A stretch of DNA of 64,000 nucleotides from NCBI RefSeq assembly GCF_030160275.1, contig NZ_BSOA01000006.1:62001-126000 (forward strand). Direction: 5' to 3'. The stretch is from Dyella flagellata (GTDB taxonomy: Bacteria > Pseudomonadota > Gammaproteobacteria > Xanthomonadales > Rhodanobacteraceae). The notes beneath the pieces are model-generated. The model saw only the letters and a list, made by a program, of their open reading frames with translations. It was not told the DNA's origin and made no database searches. The translations under genes were made by a program, and so were the position numbers. Below are positions 8,186-17,183 of the stretch, piece by piece (the first letter of the stretch is position 1; each line of letters opens with the position of its first letter).

Positions 8186-9562
8186 TCATTTTACGGGTAC
8201 AAGACTCTGCAAAGTGGTCGGCAGCAATTCCGCCACGGTGGGGTGGATATGCACGGCGTGAGTCACGGTTTGAAAGCGCGCCTTGGCATACATCACATCC
8301 AGCAGGCTATGGATAGCCTCGTCGCCGTTGACGCCCAGGATGGCCGCGCCGAGCAATTGCTCGCTTTTCCCATCGACGACCACTTTCATGAAGCCCAGCG
8401 TTTCACCGCGCTCGATCGCGCGCCCCACGCGCGTCATAGGCCGCACACCTACCCGCACGTCATGGCCCTTGTCCAAGGCCTCCCGCTCGGTAAGCCCGAT
8501 GCGCCCCAAGGGCGGATCGATGAACAGCGCGTACGCAAGGATGCGATCGGAAATGCGCCGCGGCTGCTTGTCCAGCAGATTGGCGGCGACAATTTCGTAA
8601 TCGTTGTAGGAGGTGTGAGTAAAGGCACCCTGGCCGTTGCACTCCCCCATGGCCCAGATGCCATCGACGTTGGTGCGGCATTGATCGTCGACGCGGATGT
8701 AACCATGCTCGTCGGTAATCACGCCAGCCTTGTTCAGTTCAAGCGCGTCGGTATTGGGACGACGCCCTACCGCCAATAGAACGTGCGTGCCATGCACCTC
8801 CGTGCGCGGATTGGCGCATTTGGCCTCGATGCTTATATCGCCAGCTTTGCCCTGCAATTGGATGCATTCGGAAGCGAGATGAAACTGGATGCCCTCTCTC
8901 TGCAAAATGTCGACCACCGCCGCCGACACATCGGCATCTTCCCTTGGCAACAGGCGATCGCTGCGTTCGACAATGCTGACCTCGGCCCCGAAGCGCCGGA
9001 ACATCTGCCCAAACTCCAGCCCTATATAGCTGCCACCGACGATCACCAGGTGCCTGGGAAGCTCGCGCAATCCTAGAATGCCGGTATTGGTGAGATAGGG
9101 CACGCTGTCGATGCCGGGGAAATCCGGGATGACGGCGCGGCCGCCGACATTGAGGAATATTTCGTCGGCTTCGATCAGCGCATCCCCCACACGCAGCGTG
9201 CGCGGCGATTCGAATGCTGCATGCCCGCGCAGCAGAGATACGTTCCGCATGCCGGCCAGCCACCTCTCGACATTGCTGCGCGATTGCCCGGATATGCCCT
9301 GCGTGCGCTGCCAGACGGCTTCCATATCCACTCGAACCTCGCCCGTGTTCACACCATAGCTGACCGAGCGACGCCCTTGATGCGCAACATAAGCGCTTGC
9401 CACCATGGCCTTGGTGGGAATGCATCCGGTATTGACGCAGGTGCCACCCACCAGCTTGCGCTCGACCACGGCCACCTTGCGGCCGGATTTACCCAGGCGC
9501 TCCGCCAAGGCAGGGCCTGCCTGCCCCGCGCCAACGACCACTGCATCGTATCGCTGCTTCAT
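8186..9562 (-). CDS. MerA-like FAD/NAD(P) disulfide oxidoreductase lacking the C-terminal Cys pair
   Basis: Flavoprotein of 458 aa in the dihydrolipoamide dehydrogenase/mercuric reductase family. It shows the FAD-binding VVVGAGQAGPALAERLG, the redox-active GGTCVNTGCIPTK (Cys42, Cys47), the NAD(P)-binding IVGGSYIGLEFG, and the dimer-interface HIHPTVAELLPTTL. It lacks the vicinal C-terminal cysteines that true MerA uses to bind Hg(II), and it has no NmerA metal-binding extension. It therefore matches the uncharacterised FAD-containing oxidoreductases often annotated beside mer genes. Position upstream of a mercury-type MerR suggests a metal or redox-stress role, but the substrate is not shown. 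Confidence 0.8.
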   Translation of the reverse strand: MKQRYDAVVVGAGQAGPALAERLGKSGRKVAVVERKLVGGTCVNTGCIPTKAMVASAYVAHQGRRSVSYGVNTGEVRVDMEAVWQRTQGISGQSRSNVERWLAGMRNVSLLRGHAAFESPRTLRVGDALIEADEIFLNVGGRAVIPDFPGIDSVPYLTNTGILGLRELPRHLVIVGGSYIGLEFGQMFRRFGAEVSIVERSDRLLPREDADVSAAVVDILQREGIQFHLASECIQLQGKAGDISIEAKCANPRTEVHGTHVLLAVGRRPNTDALELNKAGVITDEHGYIRVDDQCRTNVDGIWAMGECNGQGAFTHTSYNDYEIVAANLLDKQPRRISDRILAYALFIDPPLGRIGLTEREALDKGHDVRVGVRPMTRVGRAIERGETLGFMKVVVDGKSEQLLGAAILGVNGDEAIHSLLDVMYAKARFQTVTHAVHIHPTVAELLPTTLQSLVPVK

Positions 9563-9872
9563 GACGCCGCCATCACGAATTCGGAGGTAGTTAAAGTGTG
9601 TAGCAAGAATGAAGAAGAAACTGTTAATAGCGCAACGATTTAAATCCTAGACATATAAGTCCTTGGAAAAACTTTGCGCGACGACGGAAACAAAATATTT
9701 TAACGCTCCATCTTCCATGAAAAAGAAAACGCTACAAACGTGCACGACTTCAGCGTCAATTTTACGAGCTTTTTTTCCGAAGCTTCACATTTGCAGCCCT
9801 AGCATCTCCCACACGCCCTAAGCATTTCGCGCTCAGGGCACATCTACACAGGGGAACACAGAGGTAGTCCGT
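9563..9872. other. Divergent intergenic region
   Basis: About 310 bp between the MerA-like gene (minus) and the beta-propeller gene (plus). The part around 9600-9790 is clearly AT-richer than its surroundings and should contain the promoters of both genes. No open frame, RNA gene or convincing repeat was seen. Confidence 0.5.
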
Positions 9873-11027
9873 ATGATAGTCACGCAGCCAATGCGTCGCT
9901 GGGCAGCGACGTCCCTTATTGTCGCCGCCGGTTTATTTGTGGGCGCATCCGCATCCGCTACCCAGGCAGCCTTGCTGGCGCCTGTAGGTTCGGTTCTTTA
10001 TTCACAAACTCATGTCGATACTTCCGATAGCCCAAATGGCACGACGCTGTATCGAGCGCCCGCAGCCGGTGGCGCGGTCACGCAGCTGATACCTCTAAGC
10101 CTAGGCACGCTGGATCTGGGGGCTCGCTGGTCCCCGTATGGCCGTGCCGTGGTCTTTGAACGCGTCTCCACCAAGCAATGGTTCACGCAATCGGAAATCT
10201 ACCGCATGGATCGTGATGCCGGCAGGCTTCAGCAAATTACCGTAGGCAGCAGCCGGCACCAATTTCCGGTATGGGGACCCAGCAACTGGATCGCCTATAT
10301 CGATGGCGGCGTGGACACCAATCAATGCCTGGCCCTGGTCAGGCCCTATGGCGAAGATCAGCACATCTTGTTCTGCCCCGGACCTGTCGATGCGGTGTTC
10401 CAGGCGCCACAGTGGTCGCTCGATGGTACGAAGCTATTCGTCGAGGTTCACTACTACGGAACCGAAGGGGTCAATCCGCCGGCGTATTCGGATGTCTATA
10501 GCGTCAACGCTGCGACAGGCAAGGCCACCCGAATCTCGCATCTGACTACTGGCGACGTCGCTCATCTGGAGATTTCTCCCGATGGCACCCACGGTGTTTA
10601 TGCCTGGGATGCCACCACCGCCATGGAGATCGTGAACTTCACCACCGGCCAGACGCTGGGTTCGGAATTCGGCACGCTTTATGGCAGCTCGCCGAGCTGG
10701 TCGCATGACGGCAGAGAAATAGCATTCGCCAGGGATGTCGCTGTGCCCGGCACCAACTACGGTACTTTTGGTGCCGTGTTTGTGATGTACCCCGATGGCA
10801 GCCACGTCCGCCAGATCACCACGCACCCCGTGGCGTTCGATTATTACTATCCCGTGCAATGGTCGGCGGATGATTCGCACGTGCTTGTGAACTGTACGCG
10901 CTATGTCACCCAAGGCACGCATCCGGGGCAGTACTTCTCGGTGCATCTGCTCGACATGGCGACACAGGCCATCACCAATGTCGCCGCCAATGGCACCGCC
11001 AATGAAGGGGCGTGGGGGCCGCTTTAA
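9873..11027 (+). CDS. Exported TolB-like beta-propeller protein
   Basis: Protein of 384 aa with an N-terminal signal peptide (cleavage probably near SASATQA, about residue 30). The rest is a series of WD40/PD40-like blades with motifs such as ARWSPYGRAVVFER, PQWSLDGTKLFVEV, LEISPDGTHGVYAW and PSWSHDGREIAFAR, as in the C-terminal propeller of TolB. It is not TolB itself: the N-terminal TolB domain is absent and the tol-pal genes are not nearby. It most likely folds into a 5-7 bladed periplasmic or secreted propeller. No operon partner is apparent. Function unknown. Confidence 0.75.
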   Translation: MIVTQPMRRWAATSLIVAAGLFVGASASATQAALLAPVGSVLYSQTHVDTSDSPNGTTLYRAPAAGGAVTQLIPLSLGTLDLGARWSPYGRAVVFERVSTKQWFTQSEIYRMDRDAGRLQQITVGSSRHQFPVWGPSNWIAYIDGGVDTNQCLALVRPYGEDQHILFCPGPVDAVFQAPQWSLDGTKLFVEVHYYGTEGVNPPAYSDVYSVNAATGKATRISHLTTGDVAHLEISPDGTHGVYAWDATTAMEIVNFTTGQTLGSEFGTLYGSSPSWSHDGREIAFARDVAVPGTNYGTFGAVFVMYPDGSHVRQITTHPVAFDYYYPVQWSADDSHVLVNCTRYVTQGTHPGQYFSVHLLDMATQAITNVAANGTANEGAWGPL

Positions 11028-11040
11028 TCCTTCCTAGGGA

Positions 11041-11066
11041 GGCCCTCTCCCTTCCAGGAGAGGGCC
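11041..11066. terminator. Hairpin after the beta-propeller gene
   Basis: Perfect 10-bp stem 11041-11050 with 11057-11066 and a 6-base loop, 14 bp after the stop codon. There is no T-run, so a Rho-independent role is uncertain. Confidence 0.4.
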
Positions 11067-11205
11067 CACTCGCATCATACCGGCGCACGAATGCCGGGGT
11101 CGACACCCCGCAGCTGGAAAACCCATTGCCAGGCCCTCAAAATCCTCAATCAGGTTATGCTGTCCGCTGACACCATCCATCCGGTTCAAAGCGACACCGC
11201 ACGCC

Positions 11206-11841
11206 ATGATTCTCCGCGACGAGCAGAAAAAAATAACCCGCCAACGCATCATTGATGCTGCCGGCCGCGGCTTTCGCAAAGGCGGCTACGGCGGTATCGG
11301 CGTCGACGCTCTAGCGAAGGAAGCAGGCATGACTTCCGGCGCGTTCTACGTGCATTTCGACTCCAAGAAAGCAGCGTTCCAGGAATCGATGCTGCAGGGC
11401 ATGCTGGAACTGCAGGAAGCCGTGCGCCATTTGCAGGCACAGCATGACAAGGCATGGTGGCCTCAATTCGTGCGCTTCTATCTCAGCGTAAAGCGTACTT
11501 GCGATCTGTCCGAAAGCTGCGCTCTGCAAAGTCTTCCTGCGGAAATCGCGCGCCTGGATGAACCGCTGCGCGCGCAATTTGAAGCCGAGCTGCGCAAGCT
11601 TGCCAAAGCCATCGCCGAAGGCCCGCCCTCCCCCGTTACGCCGGCGGACGAGGAATCCGCCTATGCAGCCCTGGCGCTGCTTGCCGGCGCGGTGACCCTG
11701 GCGCGCGCGGTTTCCAGCGAAAGCCTGTCCCGGAAAATCGCGCAAGGCGCGCTCCAGGCACTGTTGCCGATGAAAGAAAAACCCAAAGCTGCCCCCAAAA
11801 AACGCGCGACGAAGAAAGCGGCGATCAAAAAGAGAAAATGA
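11206..11841 (+). CDS. TetR-family transcriptional regulator
   Basis: Repressor of 211 aa. The N-terminal domain has the TetR helix-turn-helix pattern (RQRIIDAAGRGFRKGGYGG, then VDALAKEAGMTSGAFYVHF). The C-terminal ligand-binding domain is all-helical and contains two cysteines (TCDLSESCALQ), reminiscent of NemR-like electrophile sensors. The last 25 residues are an unusual Lys/Ala-rich tail that resembles a histone-like DNA-binding extension. The gene converges on a tautomerase gene; the promoter region of the latter carries two ATAACG palindromes that are good candidate operators. An electrophile- or reactive-carbonyl-responsive role is inferred from the cysteines only. Confidence 0.85.
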   Translation: MILRDEQKKITRQRIIDAAGRGFRKGGYGGIGVDALAKEAGMTSGAFYVHFDSKKAAFQESMLQGMLELQEAVRHLQAQHDKAWWPQFVRFYLSVKRTCDLSESCALQSLPAEIARLDEPLRAQFEAELRKLAKAIAEGPPSPVTPADEESAYAALALLAGAVTLARAVSSESLSRKIAQGALQALLPMKEKPKAAPKKRATKKAAIKKRK

Positions 11842-11853
11842 TGGTCGCAAGAA

Positions 11854-11887
11854 CGCACCATCCCGCCGAAGCAGGCGGGATGGTGCG
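11854..11887. terminator. Bidirectional terminator hairpin between convergent genes
   Basis: Perfect 14-bp stem 11854-11867 with 11874-11887 and a 6-base loop. It lies between the ends of the tetR-type gene (plus) and the tautomerase gene (minus). No long T-run is present. Confidence 0.6.
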
Positions 11888-11922
11888 GAGTACGTTTCAC
11901 GGCCGGAGCGTAAGCGGCGAAC

Positions 11923-12336
11923 TCAGGCCGCGGCGGACCCAGTCAACTGGGCATTGGTCAGCGCCTGACCCGCAATCCCCCAGGCGCCGTCCACCGCATG
12001 CACCACATTGACCCAGATACGGTCCTTGGGCTGCCTGCCGTTGGAAGCCTCGTACACGATGCTGGTGGCCTCCTCGATGTAGCCCTGCTGGATCTCACGT
12101 CTCGCAAAGATAAACGCCGGCACTTTCCATTCGATGAACACCACCGGGCCTTCCATCGAGCCTGAGAAGCTACGGTCTTGCGGAACCACGTGGATGGAAC
12201 CGACTACATTACGCTTCAAATCCTGGTTCTCGGACTGGCCATGCCACTTGAGCATGCAATCGGAAAGGCGGGCAAACGTGGTCTTTTCGGTCCCCTTGGG
12301 CAAAACGCCTTCGGTGAGAGTCAGAGTGAGCGGCAT
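11923..12336 (-). CDS. Tautomerase-superfamily protein
   Basis: Small cytoplasmic protein of 137 aa. The start at 12336 is chosen because an AAGGAG site lies 6 bases upstream and because the second residue is then Pro, which becomes the catalytic N-terminal proline of 4-oxalocrotonate tautomerase/MIF-type enzymes after Met removal. An ATG at 12363 would bury the proline. The length, about twice that of the short 4-OT subunits, fits a two-repeat tautomerase. Two palindromic ATAACG sites cover the upstream region, so the gene is probably repressed by the neighbouring TetR-type protein. The physiological substrate is unknown. Confidence 0.65.
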   Translation of the reverse strand: MPLTLTLTEGVLPKGTEKTTFARLSDCMLKWHGQSENQDLKRNVVGSIHVVPQDRSFSGSMEGPVVFIEWKVPAFIFARREIQQGYIEEATSIVYEASNGRQPKDRIWVNVVHAVDGAWGIAGQALTNAQLTGSAAA

Positions 12337-12397
12337 GACAGACTCCTTGTGGGTAGTTGGCACCGCGGAATGGGCGCGGCCGTCAACGGCCGTACAA

Positions 12398-12435
12398 ATA
12401 ACGACCGTTATCCAATACTAGATAACGATCGTTAT
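12398..12435. promoter_or_regulatory. Tandem palindromic operators (TetR type)
   Basis: ATAACGACCGTTAT at 12398-12411 and the perfect palindrome ATAACGATCGTTAT at 12422-12435 differ by one base and are centred 24 bp apart. They lie about 60-100 bp upstream of the tautomerase start. Size and symmetry match TetR-family operators; binding by the adjacent TetR is inferred. Confidence 0.6.
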
Positions 12436-12440
12436 TTCGT

Positions 12441-12895
12441 CAACGCCTTGGCGCCTGCGGATGGCGGCTCGCCCGAACAAGGCCTGCCGCTTCCGAAGAA
12501 AGCCGTTGCTGCTGTGCAGCTAGCATTTTCATAAGCCCGATTGGTGTCCTTCGCAATGCCACCCTCAAGTGCTTGAAAGATAGAGTGCCGGAGCAGGAAA
12601 AGCTCTCGCGCATGAATCGCTGACCAGCGATTCGGCATGGCGTTTGTCGGCACAAATCCAGCCCGTGATTTGTTGCATTGCATGAGTATCCGCATCGCCC
12701 GGCAATCGACGCGCCAAGGACAGGGTGTCCAAAAAAAAATCGGCGTAGAGTGCCGCCGGCTTCAAGCAAGCCCGCAACGAAAGAGCTGTTCTGTTGCGAA
12801 AACACGGCGTAGTGAATCGCCTGCCTAACGGTGCCTGGATGGATCAAAGGCAGCGAACTCCCGCCATGATCTGCATAGACAAACCGGAGGGGACC
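12441..12895. other. Intergenic stretch upstream of the GH74 gene
   Basis: About 455 bp. Several short minus-strand open frames cross it but have no recognisable domain, and no start has a convincing ribosome site. An A9 run occurs near 12731. A strong ribosome site (GGAGGGG) for the next gene ends the stretch. No RNA gene was recognised. Confidence 0.4.
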
Positions 12896-15157
12896 ATGAA
12901 GAAGCTGTTGCACCGGGCGATTGCCCAGGGACTCTTTTGCGGCACGCTTGCCGCGCTTTCGCTCTCAGCCGTAACGACACTCTCGGCGCAAACCACGTCC
13001 CCCTCTTACACCTGGGACAACGCAAGAATCGTTGCCGGTGGTTATGTCGACGGCATCATCGCGCATCCAAGGCAACCAGGATTGTTCTACGCCCGCACCG
13101 ACGTGGGCGGCGCCTACCGCTACAACGCCTTCACTGGCCAATGGGTATCGCTGAGCGACTGGACATCGCCGGCCGACTCGCAATGGATGGGCATCGAAAG
13201 CATCGCGATCGATCCGAACAACCCGCATATGCTGTACCTGGTCGCCGGTTTGTATACGCAATGGTGGGGCGCCAACGGTGCGATCTTGGTGTCGTCCGAC
13301 CAGGGCGCGCACTTTACTGCGCATCCGCTCAACTTCCGCGTCGGCGGCAATGACGATGGACGCAACGTCGGCGAACGTTTGCAGGTGGACCCGAACAAAG
13401 GCTCGATTCTGTTTTACGGCACTTTCAACGACTCAGCGCAAGCCAGCACCAACGGCCTGTGGACGAGCACGGACAGCGGTAGTACCTGGACCAAGGTAAT
13501 CGGCTTCAATGCGCTGTCCAGCGACGGCAGCGGTGCCGGCGTAGCCTTTATTGCTTTCTACAAACATTCCGGCCACCGAGGCTCACCGACCAAGACCGTC
13601 TTTGCCGGAGTATCCACCAAAACTGCAACGTCGACGCTTTATAAGAGCACCGACGGCGGCGTGACCTGGTTGCCGGTCAGCGGCGGTCCGAGCGGACTTC
13701 TGCCGCAACGTGGCTTGATCGGTCCGGACGGCAACCTGTACGTGACTTACGGCAATGCCATCGGCCCCAACGGCATGACCGCGGGCCAAGTGTGGAAATA
13801 CAACATCGGCCTGAATACCTGGCAGAACATCACGCCATCGGATAAATACAATTATCCCTCCGGCTTCAGCGGTCTGGCGGTGGATTCGGCCAGGCCCGGC
13901 ACGGTGGTGGTGATGAGCATGGATCACTGGTGGCCGAGCGACACCATGTATCGCACTATCAACGGCGGTTCGAGCTGGACGGACGTAGGTGCCAATGCCG
14001 TGCGTGACGCCAGCTTGTCGCCGTGGATCGTGCCGCAAGGCCAGACCCAGGCGCCGTTTGGCAATTGGGGGGAAGTGGTGATCGATCCATTCAATTCCGC
14101 CCATGCGATGTACGGCACCGGCGGCGGCATCTGGGGCACCTTCGACCTGACCGCCGCCGATGCCGGCAAGGCGACCCATTGGCACGTCGGCGCCAATGGT
14201 ATCGAGGAAACGGCGGTGCTGGCGATGATCTCGCCCACGGCCGGTGCGCCGTTGATCAGCGGCCTCGGCGACGTCTGCGGTTTCGTGCATGCCAGCCTCA
14301 CTGTTGCTCCCAGTACCCAGGTCAGCAACCCCGTCTGCGGGAATGGCACCGGATTGGACTTTGCAAAGAACGCACCGTCGACGATCGTGCGCGTTGGTAC
14401 CGGCGGCAACAATGTGTTCGGTTCGGTCTCAAGCGACGGAGGCAAGACCTGGACGGCGTTTGCCAATCAGGCAGGCTCCAGCAATGGCGGCGGCACGGTG
14501 GCGGTTTCTGCGGACGGCGACACCATCGTATGGGCCCCTACGGATGTAGCGCCTGTAGCCTCCACCGATCATGGCACCACCTGGACGACGCTGACCTATC
14601 CCTCCGCCAGCGGTGCGACGAAACTTCCCACCGGCGCACAAGTCCTGTCGGACGGCGCCAACGCCAATCTGTTTTATGCCTGGAACCCGGCATCCGGCAC
14701 GTTCTTCAGCAGCTCCGACAAAGGCGTAACCTGGTATGCATCGGCAACATCCGGCCTGCCCACCGTGGCCTCGTGGCAGAAAAGCCAGGCGGTCACGGTG
14801 ACCAGCGTACAAGGAGATATCTGGCTCGCTACACCATCGGGCCTGTATCGCAGCACCAGTTCCGGCTGGAGCTGGAGTCAGGTCGACGCTTCCACCGTGA
14901 CAACCGCCAATTCGATCGGTTTCGGCAAGGCGGCAGTCGGCAAGTACTATCCGACCATCTATCTATCAGGCACGGTGAACGGTGTAACCGGGCTGTTCCG
15001 CTCTACCGATATCGGCGCCAGCTGGGTGCAGATCAATGACGCGCAACATCAATGGGGCGGCGTGTCGCTGGTGGTGGGTGATCCGCGGACGTTCGGCACG
15101 GTGTATCTGGGCACGAACGGCGCTCGCGGTGTTATCTACGGCACGTCGCCGAATTGA
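12896..15157 (+). CDS. GH74-family xyloglucanase / oligoxyloglucan hydrolase, secreted
   Basis: Exported glycoside hydrolase of 753 aa. The start at 12896 has a GGAGGGG site and gives a clean signal peptide (cleavage near LSAQT, about residue 33). GH74 enzymes form two seven-bladed propellers and cut the beta-1,4-glucan backbone of xyloglucan. The N-terminal segment GGYVDGIIAHPRQPGLFYAR followed by TDVGGAYRYN is the classic GH74 opening, and the Asp in TDVGG corresponds to a catalytic position. Sialidase/BNR-type repeats (STDGGVTW, SSDKGVTWY, STDIGASW) recur. No cellulose-binding module is attached. The convergent GH51 arabinofuranosidase would act on related plant cell-wall polymers. Confidence 0.85.
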   Translation: MKKLLHRAIAQGLFCGTLAALSLSAVTTLSAQTTSPSYTWDNARIVAGGYVDGIIAHPRQPGLFYARTDVGGAYRYNAFTGQWVSLSDWTSPADSQWMGIESIAIDPNNPHMLYLVAGLYTQWWGANGAILVSSDQGAHFTAHPLNFRVGGNDDGRNVGERLQVDPNKGSILFYGTFNDSAQASTNGLWTSTDSGSTWTKVIGFNALSSDGSGAGVAFIAFYKHSGHRGSPTKTVFAGVSTKTATSTLYKSTDGGVTWLPVSGGPSGLLPQRGLIGPDGNLYVTYGNAIGPNGMTAGQVWKYNIGLNTWQNITPSDKYNYPSGFSGLAVDSARPGTVVVMSMDHWWPSDTMYRTINGGSSWTDVGANAVRDASLSPWIVPQGQTQAPFGNWGEVVIDPFNSAHAMYGTGGGIWGTFDLTAADAGKATHWHVGANGIEETAVLAMISPTAGAPLISGLGDVCGFVHASLTVAPSTQVSNPVCGNGTGLDFAKNAPSTIVRVGTGGNNVFGSVSSDGGKTWTAFANQAGSSNGGGTVAVSADGDTIVWAPTDVAPVASTDHGTTWTTLTYPSASGATKLPTGAQVLSDGANANLFYAWNPASGTFFSSSDKGVTWYASATSGLPTVASWQKSQAVTVTSVQGDIWLATPSGLYRSTSSGWSWSQVDASTVTTANSIGFGKAAVGKYYPTIYLSGTVNGVTGLFRSTDIGASWVQINDAQHQWGGVSLVVGDPRTFGTVYLGTNGARGVIYGTSPN

Positions 15158-15260
15158 TGCACTGGCCACTCCATCCCCTGCGTGCAGGGGAGGAGCAAGC
15201 GCGCTTTGCTACATAATCCACCATCGCGATAGGCATACAGGGCAATGCTTGGGTTTGCAC

Positions 15261-15423
15261 CCTGAGGTATCCCCACGTTTTTCCTTTACCTGCATACGTG
15301 CCCCAAATGCCGTCATTCCCGCGAAAGCGGGAATGACGGCCCGTTTCTTTGGATATCAGCGGGCTAAAACGCAGCTGCCTGATTTTTACGGGATCCAAGA
15401 GCAAAAAACGTGGGGATACCTCA
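15261..15423. mobile_element. Short MITE-like element with 20-bp terminal inverted repeats
   Basis: Ends 15263-15282 and 15404-15423 are perfect inverted repeats (TGAGGTATCCCCACGTTTTT and its complement); the match extends outward by about 4 more bases on each side. A 10-bp direct repeat GGGTTTGCAC lies on both flanks (15251-15260 and 15424-15433) and looks like a target duplication, though it partly overlaps the extended inverted repeat. The 163-bp core has no coding potential and contains the GAAA-loop palindrome at 15309-15340. Confidence 0.55.
15309..15340. repeat. Dispersed palindrome with GAAA loop
   Basis: Perfect 14-bp stem (15309-15322 with 15327-15340) capped by GAAA. A copy matching 23 of 24 bases over CGTCATTCCCGC...GCGGGAAT occurs at 49411-49434, so it belongs to a dispersed intergenic repeat family. 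Confidence 0.7.
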
Positions 15424-15466
15424 GGGTTTGCACTCCAGCTTACGCGTAGTCAGACGCACATGCGGT

Positions 15467-17038
15467 TTAGCGGATATCCAACACCACTACCGACTTCGAC
15501 GGCAACGCGACAGTCAATATCCCCGCGCCGAATTTCGCTCCGTCAAAAGCCGTAGGCTGCACTTCATGCGGCTGGTCAAAGGTATTGATGGACGTCATTT
15601 GCGGCGCCGTAAGCAGCTTCCCCTGAACACTGCTAGCGCGAAGGCCATCCAATCGAACTTGGACGGTATCGGCGTGGTGCGGGTCCAGGTTCACCAGCGC
15701 CACATGCACGACGCCCGCAGCGTCGCGCCCCGCCGTAGCATGCACGCCTGGCACCGAGACTGCCCCGTAACGATACGTAGCGCCTTGCACGTCCACCGGC
15801 AAAGAGGTCGCGTCCTGGAACACCTTGTACAGGTCGAACACGTAATACGTCGGCGTCAGCACCATCTTCGCCTTGTCGGTCAGAATCATCGCCTGCAGCA
15901 CATTCACCATCTGCGCGATATTGGCCATGCGTACGCGGTCCGCGTGCGCATGGAAAATATCCAGGGTGATCGCCGCTGAAATGGCATCGCGCAGGCTGTT
16001 CTGCTGAAAGAGCGCCGCATCGCCCGCCCCAGGCTCCTGATCGGTCCAAATGCCCCACTCGTCCACCGCCAATCCCACGCGTTTGCTCGGATCGTATTTA
16101 TCCATCACCGCGCTGTGCCTGGCGATCAGTTCATCCATGTGCAGCGCTCCCTGCAACGTGGACATCCACTGCGCCTCGTCGAAATGCGTGGCCGATCCCT
16201 TGTGCGACCAATCGCCCGTGGGGATGGTGTAGTTGTGCAGGCTGATGGCATCGATCTGGCTGCCGGCCAGCGACATCACGGTATCGGTCCAAGCCACATC
16301 GTCCGCATTGGCGCCGCTGGCGATCTTGATGATCGGCTTATGCTCCGGCGCATGCACGAAGGTGGCGTACTGGCGATAGACATCGGCATAGAATTGCGGC
16401 CGCATCGAACCGCCGCAGCCCCACATTTCGTTGCCGATGCCGATGTAGTCGAGCCTCCAGGGCCGGTCGCGGCCGTTTGCACGCCGCTCTCGCGCCAGGC
16501 TCGTGTCGCCATCGGCAGTGATGTATTCGATCCACTGGCTCATCTCGCGCGGCGAGCCGGTGCCTACATTGATGCTGAGATAGGTCTTGGCGCCGATCAG
16601 TTCGGCAAGATCCATGAACTCGTGCGTACCGAAATGGTTGTTTTCCTGGCCACCCCAGGAGGCGTTCAAACGCACTGGCCGTTGGTCACGCGGACCTACG
16701 CCGTCATGCCAGTCGTATTGATCGGCAAAACAGCCGCCCGGCCAGCGGATCACCGGCACCTTGATCGCTTTCAGCGCGTCGACCACATCCTTGCGGTAGC
16801 CCCTGATATTGGGAATGGAGGAGTCTTCCCCCACCCAGATGCCACCGTAGATGCCGCGCCCAAGCTGCTCGGCGAACTGGCCGTAAATCTCGCGATGGAT
16901 GACCGCGCCTGGCTGATCGGCGTGCACAGTCACTCGAACTGCGGTACCCGCATGGCCTTGGCTGGCATGGCCTTGACTGGAAATAAGCAATAACGCGGCC
17001 ACCAGATTGATTTTCCACCCTGCCATGATCATCCCCAT
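15467..17038 (-). CDS. GH51 alpha-L-arabinofuranosidase, exported
   Basis: Glycoside hydrolase of about 524 aa with an N-terminal signal peptide (hydrophobic stretch at about 10-20). GH51 enzymes release terminal arabinofuranose from arabinans and arabinoxylans. The acid/base Glu is in GIGNEMWG (Glu204) and the nucleophile in AVDEWG (Glu327). PVIRWPGGCFADQYDW and VGTGSP are also family hallmarks, and the C-terminal part is a beta-sandwich. Three in-frame ATGs (17038, 17032, 17026) are possible starts; 17026 has a GGGG stretch at a good distance. It follows the PLD-like gene, with a strong hairpin between them. Confidence 0.88.
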   Translation of the reverse strand: MGMIMAGWKINLVAALLLISSQGHASQGHAGTAVRVTVHADQPGAVIHREIYGQFAEQLGRGIYGGIWVGEDSSIPNIRGYRKDVVDALKAIKVPVIRWPGGCFADQYDWHDGVGPRDQRPVRLNASWGGQENNHFGTHEFMDLAELIGAKTYLSINVGTGSPREMSQWIEYITADGDTSLARERRANGRDRPWRLDYIGIGNEMWGCGGSMRPQFYADVYRQYATFVHAPEHKPIIKIASGANADDVAWTDTVMSLAGSQIDAISLHNYTIPTGDWSHKGSATHFDEAQWMSTLQGALHMDELIARHSAVMDKYDPSKRVGLAVDEWGIWTDQEPGAGDAALFQQNSLRDAISAAITLDIFHAHADRVRMANIAQMVNVLQAMILTDKAKMVLTPTYYVFDLYKVFQDATSLPVDVQGATYRYGAVSVPGVHATAGRDAAGVVHVALVNLDPHHADTVQVRLDGLRASSVQGKLLTAPQMTSINTFDQPHEVQPTAFDGAKFGAGILTVALPSKSVVVLDIR

Positions 17039-17140
17039 GCGTGCCGGCACACACGCACTCCAGCAAAGCTCGGGCAATGATTTCCAGAGCATGGCCTTTA
17101 TGATTTTGACCAGCGGGCCGGAGCGATTGGAGCGCAGATC

Positions 17141-17169
17141 CGTCGCCCCGGCAAAAAGCCGGGGCGACG
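17141..17169. terminator. Strong hairpin after the PLD-like gene
   Basis: Perfect 12-bp GC-rich stem 17141-17152 with 17158-17169 and an AAAAA loop, 14 bp beyond the stop of the minus-strand PLD-like gene. It probably separates that transcript from the GH51 gene. No T-run follows. Confidence 0.6.
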
Positions 17170-17183
17170 GGCCCACTGGCTGA

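Larger units (their letters stand above)
15158..15466. other. Intergenic region between convergent glycosidase genes
   Basis: About 309 bp with no gene. It contains a small inverted repeat just after the GH74 stop (15174-15191) and the MITE-like element at 15261-15423. Confidence 0.6.

Noticed and set aside
12432-12913. Two overlapping minus-strand frames of 87 and 157 codons upstream of the GH74 gene
   Set aside because: No domain, no ribosome site, and the longer one runs into the GH74 start region.
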